From NCBI RefSeq assembly GCF_947258575.1, contig NZ_CAMYIV010000005.1:124001-188000 (forward strand): DNA of 64,000 nucleotides. Direction: 5' to 3'. Under the pieces are notes generated by a model. That model was not told the origin of the DNA. It did no database searches and saw only the letters and a program-made list of their open reading frames with translations. Of this stretch, positions 46,186-55,104 are shown piece by piece. The DNA is from an uncultured Alcanivorax sp. GTDB taxonomy: Bacteria > Pseudomonadota > Gammaproteobacteria > Pseudomonadales > Alcanivoracaceae. Position numbers and translations under genes: made by a program. The stretch's first letter is position 1. Each line of letters starts with the position of its first letter.

Positions 46186-49134
46186 ATGATGTTGCGAATA
46201 CTTTCCCTGATTGCCGCCGCGTCGCTGCTGGTCGCCTGTGGCGGCGGTAGCGAGCAGACGGTGGATTACAGCGCCCGTAAAAAAGGGCAGGTCTATTACA
46301 GCTATCCGGCGGATGAACAGACCGGCGTGTCCGTGCATGCGCCGGTGGTGGTGCAGTTTTCCGAGCCGCCAACACTGGCCGATCAGGACGTGAGCCTGGT
46401 GGGGCCGGATGGCCAGGTGGATGTGGTGCTATCCCGCGCCGACCAGGACCGGTCCCTGGTGGTGACTCCCCAAGCGCCGCTGGCATTCCATAGCGATTAC
46501 CGGCTGCAGCTGGATGGCATGACGCTGGCCGGTTTCAGCGGTGGCGAGCTGGCCTTCACCACCGGCACTGCCGGCAAGGGCCCGGCCAGCGAGCAACAGC
46601 AGGCGGAGGCTTTTACCGTCAGCCGCTTTTCGCCGTCCGCTGACGACACCCGCCCGCTGATGGATTTCTCTACCCTGCACGTGCAGTTCAGCCAGCCGCT
46701 GGACCCGGGCACGGTGGAGTACGGCACCACCGTCAGCCTGGAAGATGGCAGCGGCAACCTGGTGGAGGCCAGCGTGCTGGCAGGCAGCAACCGCCTCACG
46801 GTAGACCCGGCTGGCGACCTGCAACCGGGGCAGAGCTATACCCTGATGCTCGATAGCGCCCTGAGCAGCCGTTTCGGCACGGCCCTGACCGGCGACAGTG
46901 AGTTTGCGGTAAACCCGCAGGACTCTCAGCCCCGTGAAACCCTGGCTCTGGAAGCCATGGCCGCCGACCCGGTGAAAGGCTGTAATGAGGAAGGCGTGAC
47001 ACTGTCTCCGCTGACCGGCGCGCCGATCAACTGTGTGCCCCTGATTGCCCGTTTGCTGGGCAACACCACGGTGTCGAAACTGTCCGGGGATCTGTTTGCC
47101 GACCTGGCCTTTATTCCCAACTACCCGGACGCCTCGCCGCTGCGGATTCGCAAGGGCGCGCTGCTAAAAGGCGCGCCGCTGGAAGTCTTGATCGGTGGCC
47201 AGTTGCCCGCCGGCTTTGATTCCGGCGAGGTGACGGTGAGCTTCCTGTCCGATGCCACCGGCTACCTGTTGCCGGCCCCCTACAGTGCCCGCCCGGAAGC
47301 GCCGCGCCGCATCATGCTGACCCTGGATCTGGCGTTTTCCACTGCCGATTCCCGTGCCAACGGCGCCTTCACCCAGACCCTGTTGCAAGTGGAGCTGGTG
47401 GGCCGTGCCATCGTCGAAGAGGGGCGTATGGAGATCGATGCCCTGGGTGTGGTCGAGCCGGAAGTGCTCGGTATCGAAACCGCCTTTGGCGTACTCAGCT
47501 TCCATATGGAATCCTACCTGGATCAGGAGAATGCCCCGGCGCCGCCGGTGGATATCACCGGGCCCACCCTGCAAAGCTGGCAGCCCGGTGACTATGCGGA
47601 CCGCTTCCGCCCCGGTGATCCCATTGTCCTCAATCTCAGTGAAACCCCGGATCAGGACAGCATTGAAGCCGGCGTCAGTGTCACTCTCACCGACCAGGGG
47701 GCGGCGGTGCCGTTCAACTGGACCCTGGATGGGGCCTCGCTGATCCTCACCCCGGAGCAGCCGCTGGCATTCGGCACCGAGTATCAGGTCACGCTCACCG
47801 ACGGTGTGGAAGACCTGCACGGTAACCCGGCTAGCCCGGAAACCCTGCTGTTCAGCATGCCTGCTTACAGCCCGGATGCGCCGCGCACGCCTTACACCAC
47901 CACTGTGTACCCGGGCTTTCCCTGCGCCGTGGATCCGTCCAGTCGCGATCTGGGTAACGGCATTCAGGGTCAGTGCGCCAGTGCCTTCCAGAACCAGGCC
48001 GGCGACCTGCTGCCAGTGGATGAGATGCCTGCCAACCGGCCTATTGAAGTGCAATTCTCCCAGGACATGGATGCCAGCAGCATGGTGCTCGGCCAGGCCT
48101 GCGGTGAAGGCAGTGTGCGAGTGGAAAAAATCGACAGTGCGGGTAACTGTCTGGAGGCGGTGCCCGGCTACCTGTCCCGCAACACCCGCTCACTCACGGT
48201 GATTCCCGCACAGCCCTGGGAAGAGGGCACCTTGTACCAGTATGTGCTCGGGTCCCATGAAAACACCGGCTGCGGCCAGGACGTGATCTGCTCGGTGGCG
48301 GGTATGCCCCTGCAGACCGCCCAGTTGCTGGCGCCGGCTGCGGATGAAGGTGGCCCGGATATGGCCATTGCCTTTACCGGTGCCCCGGCCACCAGCAATG
48401 TGTTCCTGCCGCTGCGCAACCTGCCGAAGGCGGATGTGAACGCCAACTTCGAGATGGATGCCGGTGAGCAAAAAGCGGTGGAAGACCCGCCAGGCAGCGG
48501 CGAGTACCCCACGCCCACTAATGCCGCCTCCCTGTTTGTCACCGGCACCGGCGGTCTGGCCACCGGCGCCAACGTGGGCTGCCCACTGAACCAGAGCTGC
48601 CCCGGGGAGAAGTTCACCTACCTGAACGGTGGCATCAATGCGGACATCATCGGCTGGAACGAGGACGAGCAGGCGGTGGAAGTGCTGCTCTACCCGCCGG
48701 TGTTGATGACCACCAACAGCAGCGTCTATGCCCAGATCCTCGGTCTGGTGGAGCCGGAAGTGCCCACCGAGCCGCTGGTGATGCGTGCCCGCTATGCGGA
48801 TGACGGCAGCGGCAATCGTACCGAGCCGGTGCGCGGCTATATCCGTCACGACGGCAATTCGCTGACCTTCGACACCACCCTGGATCTGTTTCTGGATGCC
48901 CCGGAAATGGAAGCGCCGCTGGGGCTGCCACACAACCTGCACAGTCTGGAGCTCAATGACCTGCAGTTGAACGGCCCGGTGGAGTTCCTGGCCGATGGTC
49001 GCCTGGTGATCGGCCTGCTCAGTCTCAATGAGCAGGCTGTCGATGTCAGTATCGGTGGCGGCGCGGCCACCATCGACCTGCAGATCCCTGCCGGCGGCGT
49101 CAACCTGACCTTCCAGAGCGGTTCCATCAAGTAA
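46186..49134 (+). CDS. Large outer membrane lipoprotein with Ig-like (SbsA-type) repeats, cassette C
   Basis: The 982-residue precursor has lipobox LVAC (Cys18) followed by three Gly. Domain order equals A and B: Ig-like repeats near residues 35 (YPADEQTGVSVHAPVVVQFSE), 155 (MDFSTLHVQFSQPLDP), 475 (GDPIVLNLSETPDQDS) and 610 (NRPIEVQFSQDMDASS), the central domain from LTGAPINCVP, YPGFPCA, and the EF-hand-like loop DVNANFEMDAGE (750-761). The C-terminal strand-rich domain ends FLADGRLVIGLLSL...AGGVNLTF, as in the others. It is the shortest copy and lacks the hydrophobic insert of B. GGAGG precedes the start. Confidence 0.82.
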   Translation: MMLRILSLIAAASLLVACGGGSEQTVDYSARKKGQVYYSYPADEQTGVSVHAPVVVQFSEPPTLADQDVSLVGPDGQVDVVLSRADQDRSLVVTPQAPLAFHSDYRLQLDGMTLAGFSGGELAFTTGTAGKGPASEQQQAEAFTVSRFSPSADDTRPLMDFSTLHVQFSQPLDPGTVEYGTTVSLEDGSGNLVEASVLAGSNRLTVDPAGDLQPGQSYTLMLDSALSSRFGTALTGDSEFAVNPQDSQPRETLALEAMAADPVKGCNEEGVTLSPLTGAPINCVPLIARLLGNTTVSKLSGDLFADLAFIPNYPDASPLRIRKGALLKGAPLEVLIGGQLPAGFDSGEVTVSFLSDATGYLLPAPYSARPEAPRRIMLTLDLAFSTADSRANGAFTQTLLQVELVGRAIVEEGRMEIDALGVVEPEVLGIETAFGVLSFHMESYLDQENAPAPPVDITGPTLQSWQPGDYADRFRPGDPIVLNLSETPDQDSIEAGVSVTLTDQGAAVPFNWTLDGASLILTPEQPLAFGTEYQVTLTDGVEDLHGNPASPETLLFSMPAYSPDAPRTPYTTTVYPGFPCAVDPSSRDLGNGIQGQCASAFQNQAGDLLPVDEMPANRPIEVQFSQDMDASSMVLGQACGEGSVRVEKIDSAGNCLEAVPGYLSRNTRSLTVIPAQPWEEGTLYQYVLGSHENTGCGQDVICSVAGMPLQTAQLLAPAADEGGPDMAIAFTGAPATSNVFLPLRNLPKADVNANFEMDAGEQKAVEDPPGSGEYPTPTNAASLFVTGTGGLATGANVGCPLNQSCPGEKFTYLNGGINADIIGWNEDEQAVEVLLYPPVLMTTNSSVYAQILGLVEPEVPTEPLVMRARYADDGSGNRTEPVRGYIRHDGNSLTFDTTLDLFLDAPEMEAPLGLPHNLHSLELNDLQLNGPVEFLADGRLVIGLLSLNEQAVDVSIGGGAATIDLQIPAGGVNLTFQSGSIK

Positions 49135-49145
49135 CCGCCAAACGC

Positions 49146-49201
49146 GAGGCCGCTCCCGTAACCAGCCCTGCGCTGCTTTGTGGGAGCGGTCGTTAGGCCG
49201 C
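49146..49201. repeat. Inverted repeat after cassette C
   Basis: GAGGCCGCTCCC and GGGAGCGGTC (within 49147-49190) are inverted around about 22 bp, with CGCGA-type flanks. The GGGAGCGG wording relates it to the REP-like elements elsewhere. It may serve as a transcription stop for cassette C, which lacks a T-run terminator. Confidence 0.5.
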
Positions 49202-49282
49202 GATCTCCACCAACCCTGCTAAATACCCGGCCAATCCGGCCCTGTCCATGCCGCCAGCCTATGCCCCCCGGCCTCGTCCCGA

Positions 49283-49288
49283 TATAAT
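49283..49288 (+). promoter_or_regulatory. Candidate -10 box of gcvT
   Basis: A perfect TATAAT lies 28 bp before the gcvT ATG. No good -35 is visible about 17 bp upstream, so activation by a regulator would be expected. No glycine riboswitch was found in the 180-bp gap. Confidence 0.5.
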
Positions 49289-49316
49289 TGCCGCTCATTT
49301 GAATAGTGGTGTTTAT

Positions 49317-50396
49317 ATGGGTCATCGCACAGCTCTGTACGACGCGCACCTGGCGGCCGGCGGCAAGATGGTCGACTTTGGCGGCTGGGACATGCCGATC
49401 AACTATGGCTCCCAGATCGAGGAGCACCATGCGGTGCGCCAGCACGCAGGCGTATTTGATGTGTCCCACATGACGGTGGTGGATATCGCCGGGGCCGGCG
49501 CGCGGGACTTCCTGCGCCACCTGCTGGCCAACGACGTGGATCGCGTCACCCCTGGCCGAGCCCTGTACAGCGGCATGCTCAACGACAGCGGCGGCGTCAT
49601 CGATGACCTGATCGCCTACAAGCGGGACAATGACTACCGTCTGGTGGTAAATTGCGCCACCCGCGAGACCGACCTGGACTGGATGGAAAAGCACGCCGGC
49701 GGTTTCGCCGTGGATATCCGCGAGCGTGCCGACCTGGCCATGCTCGCCATCCAGGGCCCGCAGGCACGCAGCCTGGTGGCCGGCCTGCTCAGCGGCGCCC
49801 GTGCCGAGGCGGTGAACACCCTGAAAGTCTTCGGCTTCGCCGAAGAGGGCGACTGGATGATCGCCCGTACCGGCTACACCGGCGAAGATGGCGTGGAAAT
49901 CATGCTCCCCGGTGCCGATGCGGTGAAGCTGTGGGAGCAATTGCTGGACGCTGGCGTGGCGCCCATCGGTCTGGGTGCCCGCGATACCCTGCGTCTGGAA
50001 GCCGGCATGAATCTGTACGGCAACGACATGGACGAAAGCATCACCCCCTGGGAAGCCAACATGGGCTGGACCTTGGTGCTCAACGACCGGGATTTTGTCG
50101 GTCGCCAGCCGCTGCTCAACCAGCAACAAAATGGCCACGGAGAACTCGTTGGCCTGGTGCTGGAAGGCAAGGGCGTACTGCGCGCCCACCAGCAAGTGTT
50201 GTTGCCCAATGGCGAGCAAGGCGAAATTACCAGCGGCACGTTTTCGCCGACGCTGGGCAAGTCCATCGCCCTGGCCCGGCTGCCCGCCGGCGCCACCGGC
50301 AAGGTGGACGTGGAAATCCGCAACAAGCGCCAACCCGCCCAGGTGGTCAAGCCGCCTTTCGTGCGTAACGGCAAGGCAGTGTACAAAGAGTTGTAG
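49317..50396 (+). CDS. gcvT: Glycine cleavage system T protein (aminomethyltransferase)
   Basis: GcvT transfers the one-carbon unit from aminomethyl-lipoyl H protein to tetrahydrofolate, releasing ammonia. It has 359 residues. Signatures are [94 protein letters not shown] and [18 protein letters not shown]. The start at 49317 gives the family N-terminus; extension to 49248 is unlikely. It heads the gcvT-H-PA-PB cluster. Confidence 0.97.
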   Translation: MGHRTALYDAHLAAGGKMVDFGGWDMPINYGSQIEEHHAVRQHAGVFDVSHMTVVDIAGAGARDFLRHLLANDVDRVTPGRALYSGMLNDSGGVIDDLIAYKRDNDYRLVVNCATRETDLDWMEKHAGGFAVDIRERADLAMLAIQGPQARSLVAGLLSGARAEAVNTLKVFGFAEEGDWMIARTGYTGEDGVEIMLPGADAVKLWEQLLDAGVAPIGLGARDTLRLEAGMNLYGNDMDESITPWEANMGWTLVLNDRDFVGRQPLLNQQQNGHGELVGLVLEGKGVLRAHQQVLLPNGEQGEITSGTFSPTLGKSIALARLPAGATGKVDVEIRNKRQPAQVVKPPFVRNGKAVYKEL

Positions 50397-50401
50397 CATT
50401 C

Positions 50402-50545
50402 GCGATGCAAGCATCGCTTCCCACGGCATCTGAACTGGACCGGGGTTTGTAGGAAGTCATGCTTGCATGACGAAGAAATTGGCACCCAGGCATGGCTTCA
50501 ACGACAAGCCTGCAGAACATACAGATTTCGGCGTCATGCGTGCAG
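50402..50545. repeat. ATGCTTGCAT-type hairpins between gcvT and gcvH
   Basis: GCGATGC-AA-GCATCGC (50402-50417) and GTCATGC-TT-GCATGAC (50456-50471) are perfect hairpins. An imperfect third is near 50523-50545 (GTCATGCGTGCAGCATGCCG). Related TGCTTGCATGGCGAA pieces recur at 54009 and 61294. Confidence 0.55.
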
Positions 50546-50580
50546 CATGCCGCGTGAAGCGTTAAACCAAGGAGACAACA

Positions 50581-50967
50581 ATGAGCGAGATTCCAGCCGA
50601 GCTGCGTTATGCCGCCAGCCACGAATGGGCCAAGAACGATGACGGTGTGGTGACCGTGGGCATCACCGAACACGCCCAGGATGCCATGGGCGATCTGGTG
50701 TATGTGGAGCTGCCGGAAGTGGGCCAGGTGCTGGCCGCCGGTGATGAAGCCGGCGTAGTGGAATCCGTGAAAGCCGCCTCCGACATTTACGCCCCGATCT
50801 CCGGTGAAGTGATCGAGATCAACGAGGCGTTGGAAGATGAACCGGAACTGGTCAACAACGTTCCCTATGAAGGCGGCTGGCTGTTCAAGATCCAGATGAG
50901 CGAAGCCGGTGATCTGGACAACCTGCTCACCGCCGATCAGTACCAGGCGCAGATCGAAAGCGAATAA
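50581..50967 (+). CDS. gcvH: Glycine cleavage system H protein
   Basis: The 128-residue lipoyl carrier shuttles the aminomethyl group between P, T and L proteins. The lipoylated Lys lies in [58 protein letters not shown] is the standard N-terminal half. AAGGAG lies nine bases before the ATG. It is separated from gcvT by short hairpins and from gcvPA by a REP-like repeat. Confidence 0.98.
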   Translation: MSEIPAELRYAASHEWAKNDDGVVTVGITEHAQDAMGDLVYVELPEVGQVLAAGDEAGVVESVKAASDIYAPISGEVIEINEALEDEPELVNNVPYEGGWLFKIQMSEAGDLDNLLTADQYQAQIESE

Positions 50968-50983
50968 CGCTAGCGATAACACT

Positions 50984-51066
50984 CCGTAGGAGCGGCGCTC
51001 GAGCCGCGAACGTGCTTGCGATGTCTTTCCTCGCACGGATTCGCGGCTCAAGCGCCGCTCCTGCGG
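50984..51066. repeat. REP-like inverted repeat (GTAGGAGCGGCGCTCGAGCC)
   Basis: Arms at 50984-51010 and 51040-51066 are inverted. Arm one is CCGTAGGAGCGGCGCTCGAG with CCGCGAA; arm two starts TTCGCGGCTCAAGCGCCGC. The ends match the other GTAGGAGC elements while the core differs (GGCGCTCGAGCC here, ACCTCTCGAGGT at 1621). Confidence 0.7.
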
Positions 51067-51118
51067 TGCTGATGTAGCGCGCTGTATTAGCCAACACCCA
51101 ACCTATCCAGGTACCCCA

Positions 51119-52477
51119 ATGCCGTATATCCCCCATACCCCCGATGACGTGCGCGCCATGCTCGACGCCATCGGCGCCGACAGCATCGAAGACCTGTTCG
51201 ATGAAATCCCCGCGCACCTGAAAGCCGCTGGCAAACTCGACGCCCTGCCCGAAGGGCTGAGCGAAATGGATGTGACCCGGCTGATGAACGAGCGCGCGGC
51301 CATGGACGCCGGTGCCGTGAGCTTTATCGGTGCCGGTGCCTACCAGCACCACATCCCGGCGGCGGTATGGGAGATTGCCACCCGCGGTGAGTTCTACACC
51401 GCCTACACGCCTTACCAGGCGGAAGCGAGCCAGGGCACCCTGCAGGTGATCTACGAATTCCAGACCCTGATGACCCGGCTCACCGCCATGGACGTGAGCA
51501 ACGCCTCGGTCTACGACGGCGCTTCCGGCCTGGCCGAAGCGGTGCTGATGAGCCTGCGTGCCAACCGCAAGAGCAAGTCCCGCAAGGTGCTGGTGCCGGC
51601 GGCCCTGAACCCACGCTACACCAGCGCCACCCAGGCTATTGTGGAAAACCAGGATGTGGCCCTGGAAACCGTGCCCTTCTGTCAGGAAAAAGGGCAGACC
51701 CTGATCGACGCCCTCAAGCACCACGAAGGCGAAGACTACGCAGCCCTGGTGATCAGCCAGCCCAACTACTTCGGCAGCCTGGAAGAAGTGGATGCGCTCA
51801 CCGACTGGGCCCACGCCAACGGCATGCTGGTGATCGCCGTGGTGAACCCCACCGCCATGGCGCTGATTACCCCGCCTGGTGAATGGGGCGAAGACGGTGC
51901 CGATATCGTGGTTGGCGAAGGCCAGCCGCTGGGCGTGCCGCTGTCCTCCGGTGGTCCCTACTTCGGCTTCATGTGCTGCAAACAGAAATACGTACGGCAG
52001 ATGCCGGGCCGTATCATCGGCCGCACCGTGGACATGGAAGGCAAGCAGGGCTTCACCCTCACCCTGCAGGCCCGCGAACAGCACATCCGCCGTTCCAAGG
52101 CCACCAGTAACATCTGCACCAACCAGGGCCTGGCCATGACCGCCGCCACCATCTACACCTCCCTGCTGGGGCCGGACGGCCTCACCAATGTGGCCGCCCA
52201 TAGTCATGCCAATACCCAGGTGCTGGCCGACAAGCTCACCGCCATCGACGGCGTGGAACGCGCCTTCACCGCACCCACCTTCCACGAAGTGGTACTCACC
52301 CTGCCGAAACCGGCCGGTGAGGTGCTGGCGGCCCTGGCCGAGAAAGATGTGCTGGGCGGCGTTAGCCTGGCCACTGATTACGACATGGACAATGCGATCC
52401 TGGTGAACGCCACCGAAGTCCATTCCGAGCAGGATTTGCAGCTCTTCGAACAAGCCCTGAAGGAGGTGCTGGCATGA
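51119..52477 (+). CDS. gcvPA: Glycine dehydrogenase (decarboxylating) subunit 1
   Basis: This is the N-terminal half of the split P-protein, a PLP enzyme that decarboxylates glycine onto the lipoyl arm of GcvH. It has 452 residues. Features are [67 protein letters not shown] and STNICTN-like SNICTNQGL. It overlaps gcvPB by four bases (ATGA), so the two are translationally coupled. Confidence 0.97.
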   Translation: MPYIPHTPDDVRAMLDAIGADSIEDLFDEIPAHLKAAGKLDALPEGLSEMDVTRLMNERAAMDAGAVSFIGAGAYQHHIPAAVWEIATRGEFYTAYTPYQAEASQGTLQVIYEFQTLMTRLTAMDVSNASVYDGASGLAEAVLMSLRANRKSKSRKVLVPAALNPRYTSATQAIVENQDVALETVPFCQEKGQTLIDALKHHEGEDYAALVISQPNYFGSLEEVDALTDWAHANGMLVIAVVNPTAMALITPPGEWGEDGADIVVGEGQPLGVPLSSGGPYFGFMCCKQKYVRQMPGRIIGRTVDMEGKQGFTLTLQAREQHIRRSKATSNICTNQGLAMTAATIYTSLLGPDGLTNVAAHSHANTQVLADKLTAIDGVERAFTAPTFHEVVLTLPKPAGEVLAALAEKDVLGGVSLATDYDMDNAILVNATEVHSEQDLQLFEQALKEVLA

Positions 52478-53940
52478 GCGAGACACAACTGATCTTCCAA
52501 CTGTCTCACCCGGGCCGCAGCGCCACCTCCCAGGCGCCCAAGGCACTCAGCGACGATAAGCTGTCGGCGATTCCCGCGCACCTGCGTCGCAAGCAGAAGC
52601 CGGCCCTGCCGGAAGTCTCCGAAATGCAGGTGGTGCGCCACTACACCAACCTGTCCAGCAAGAACTTCGCCATCGACAAGCAGTTCTACCCGCTGGGTTC
52701 GTGCACCATGAAGTACAACCCCCGCGGCGCCAACCGGGCCGCCATGCTGCCGGGCTTTCTCAACCGTCACCCGCTGGCGCCGGAAAGCCACAGTCAGGGT
52801 TTCCTCAGCTGCATGTTCGAGCTGCAGAACTTCCTCAAGGAAGTCACCGGCATGAAGGGCGTGTCCCTGGCCCCCATGGCCGGCGCCCAGGGCGAATTCG
52901 CCGGCGTGGCCATGATCCGCGCCTACCACGAAGCCCGTGGCGATGATGAGCGCACTGAAATCCTCATCCCCGAAGCGGCCCACGGCACCAACCCGGCCAC
53001 CGCCGTCATGTGTGGCTACAAGGTCCGTGAAGTGCCCGTCGGCAAAGACGGCGACGTGGACCTGGAAGCCCTGAAAGAAGCCTGCGGCCCACAGACCGCC
53101 GGCCTGATGATGACCAACCCGAGCACCTGCGGCGTGTTCGAACGGCAGATCGAAGCCATCTCCAAAGCCGTTCACGAAGCTGGCGGCCTGCTCTACTACG
53201 ATGGCGCCAACCTGAACGCCATCCTCGGCAAGGTGCGCCCCGGTGACATGGGCTTCGACGTGATCCACATGAACCTGCACAAGACCTTCGCCACCCCCCA
53301 CGGTGGTGGCGGCCCCGGTGCCGGCCCGGTGGGTGTGTCCGAGCGCCTGCTGCCCTACCTGCCCACCCCCATGGCGGGCCAGCGTGACGACGGCAGCTAC
53401 CACTGGATCGACAGCGACACCCTGGATACCAGCATCGGCCACCTCAGTGCCTTCATGGGTAACGCCGGTGTGCTGCTGCGCGCCTACTTCTACGCCCGTT
53501 CCCTGGGCCGTGAAGGCATGATCCGCGTGGGCGAATTTTCCACCCTGGCTGCCAACTACCTGCTCAAGCGCCTGGAAGCCGTGGGCTGCACCGCCGCCTA
53601 CCCGGATCGCCGCGCCAGCCACGAGTTCATCCTCACCTTTGCGAAAGAAGCGAAAGAGCTGGGTGTCACCGCCATGGATATCGCCAAGCGCCTGCTGGAC
53701 TACAACCAGCACGCGCCCACCACCTACTTCCCGCTGCTGGTGCCGGAGTGCTTCCTCATCGAGCCCACCGAAACCGAAAGCAAGGAAGCCCTGGACGAGT
53801 TCGTGGACGCCATGGCCGCCATCCTGGAAGAAGCGCGAACCGAGCCCGACATGGTGAAAGAAGCGCCCTTCACCCAGCCGGTGCGCCGCCTGGATGATGT
53901 GAAAGCTGCGAGAGAGCTGGACCTGACCTGGAGCGAGTAA
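52474..53940 (+). CDS. gcvPB: Glycine dehydrogenase (decarboxylating) subunit 2
   Basis: This is the catalytic half of the split P-protein, 488 residues. The PLP Lys is in [24 protein letters not shown]. Other signatures are [30 protein letters not shown] and [19 protein letters not shown]. It begins in the ATGA overlap with gcvPA and ends the gcv cluster; the L protein (lipoamide dehydrogenase) is not in the window. Confidence 0.97.
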   Translation: MSETQLIFQLSHPGRSATSQAPKALSDDKLSAIPAHLRRKQKPALPEVSEMQVVRHYTNLSSKNFAIDKQFYPLGSCTMKYNPRGANRAAMLPGFLNRHPLAPESHSQGFLSCMFELQNFLKEVTGMKGVSLAPMAGAQGEFAGVAMIRAYHEARGDDERTEILIPEAAHGTNPATAVMCGYKVREVPVGKDGDVDLEALKEACGPQTAGLMMTNPSTCGVFERQIEAISKAVHEAGGLLYYDGANLNAILGKVRPGDMGFDVIHMNLHKTFATPHGGGGPGAGPVGVSERLLPYLPTPMAGQRDDGSYHWIDSDTLDTSIGHLSAFMGNAGVLLRAYFYARSLGREGMIRVGEFSTLAANYLLKRLEAVGCTAAYPDRRASHEFILTFAKEAKELGVTAMDIAKRLLDYNQHAPTTYFPLLVPECFLIEPTETESKEALDEFVDAMAAILEEARTEPDMVKEAPFTQPVRRLDDVKAARELDLTWSE

Positions 53941-53950
53941 ATCGTTTAGC

Positions 53951-53977
53951 TCCCCTCTCCCGCTTGCGGGAGAGGGG
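53951..53977. repeat. Inverted repeat after gcvPB
   Basis: CCCCTCTCCCGC and GCGGGAGAGGGG are perfectly inverted around TT. A GAGCGAAGCGAA piece and CATGCTCGCATGG follow, similar to other short intergenic repeats here. Confidence 0.6.
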
Positions 53978-54026
53978 CTGGGGGAGAGGGCGAGCGAAGC
54001 GAATAAGCCATGCTCGCATGGCGAAC

Positions 54027-54057
54027 AAGAACCCGGCGAATGCCGGGTTCTTTTTTA
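54027..54057 (+). terminator. Rho-independent terminator of the gcv cluster
   Basis: AAGAACCCGGC (54027-54037) pairs with GCCGGGTTCTT (54042-54052) around GAAT, followed by TTTTTAT. Confidence 0.92.
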
Positions 54058-54392
54058 TATATCACCCGCGATCCAACGGACTGATCACCCCCAGCCCACC
54101 CCTTGCCTATTCCTCGCCTTCTACATTGCTGTCCTTTTAGCCAATATTTTCATGGGGCTCCGTTTTCAGCGCCGAGCAAGTTGAATATTTAGATTAAGGT
54201 TTGCAGGTTTCCGGATTTTCAAATAAACGAATCAGTTGATGAGTTCATGAGAATCTATATTCAATAAGGCGTGGATTTTTATGAGTATGCAGGGGATTGA
54301 GTAGCCGCAAGTTGGTATGTGGATAATGTGATATGGTATGACTGTTTTTTGAAATAACCGGTATGGTCCTGCTTGGGGCTTTGAGAGTGAGA
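54058..54392. other. AT-rich intergenic region without recognised features
   Basis: About 335 bp with much lower GC than the neighbours, including ATATTTAGATTAAGG and several AT-rich patches that may serve as promoters for the small membrane gene. No RNA gene, repeat or convincing ORF is seen. The base composition suggests acquired or weakly constrained DNA. Confidence 0.5.
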
Positions 54393-54686
54393 ATGGCAAT
54401 GAATCTATCAAGGCGATATATAACTCTTATTTTTGTAGGTTGGCTGTCATTTGGATTTACATGCTTTCTTTGTTCCCGTGGTTACACTGGTGGGGCAGAA
54501 ACATTTTTCTTTTGGCTGTCATTGACCTCTTGGACATTGCTCCCATTGGTTCACTTATTGGCGGCCGTATTAATTGCTGGAAAGAAAAAGAGTGATCCGT
54601 CGTTAGTTGCTACAGCCGGCATGTTGTTCGCTGTCCTGGTTTTCATTGCAGGGCTGATAGGATCAGGATTTTCCAGCTACGCCTAA
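54393..54686 (+). CDS. Small hydrophobic membrane protein (hypothetical)
   Basis: The 97-residue form starts at ATG 54393 (MAMNLSRRYITLIF), preceded by GAGAGTGAGA; ATG 54363 would give 107 residues and ATG 54399 a slightly shorter form. Three hydrophobic segments are visible: ITLIFVGWLSFGFTCFL, FFFWLSLTSWTLLPLVHLLAAVLI and ATAGMLFAVLVFIAGLIGSG. A KKKSD loop sits between the second and third. It is in AT-rich DNA, unlike its neighbours. No family is recognised. Confidence 0.55.
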   Translation: MAMNLSRRYITLIFVGWLSFGFTCFLCSRGYTGGAETFFFWLSLTSWTLLPLVHLLAAVLIAGKKKSDPSLVATAGMLFAVLVFIAGLIGSGFSSYA

Positions 54687-55104
54687 GGGTATTTTCAGGG
54701 TTCCATGGTTCCATTGTTGATGAAGGTTTTTTTACATTAAATTTTTGGGAGCCTTACTCTTTGGCGAATATTAATTTTACTGCCTAAGATCGTGATTTTC
54801 TTGGATTCGGAGATTACATATGGTTTTAGTCTTGTGTCAGTCTTTTCAAGAAGATCAATATTTCCATTGACTCTATGCAGTCGCCCTTCCTGGGCTCCCT
54901 TGGCGACTCATTGTAAGCGGTGAATAGTGCTGCATTCGACGCTACCCCTCGCAGGTGGCAAGTCTCTTTTTATCCCTATTTTGTCTCTTTCTTTCAAGAG
55001 GGAGCTGCAGCCTATGCTGTGAAAGCAAAAGGTCAACGGTTGTTAAAGAAGTGGAGAAGTGTACGGTAAAGGGCCAATGCCAAATTTTCGACAGGAGGCG
55101 CTCA
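54687..55104. other. AT-rich intergenic region upstream of the ATP-grasp gene
   Basis: About 418 bp, AT-rich, with no supported gene. It includes long T-rich runs near 54727 and 54766. A frame in phase with the ATP-grasp gene is open from 54955, but the first 50 residues look random. GGCAGG and AGGAGG near 55090 belong to the downstream start. Promoters for the ATP-grasp operon are expected here but none is clear. Confidence 0.5.

Noticed and set aside
36378-49134. Calling the large lipoproteins VolA/Pla-1 type lipases
   Set aside because: The paired layout is similar, but no GxSxG nucleophile motif or PNDLLF-like family wording is present in any of the three.
49135-49316. Glycine riboswitch before gcvT
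   Set aside because: None of the conserved aptamer blocks are present; the gap holds only an inverted repeat and a TATAAT box.
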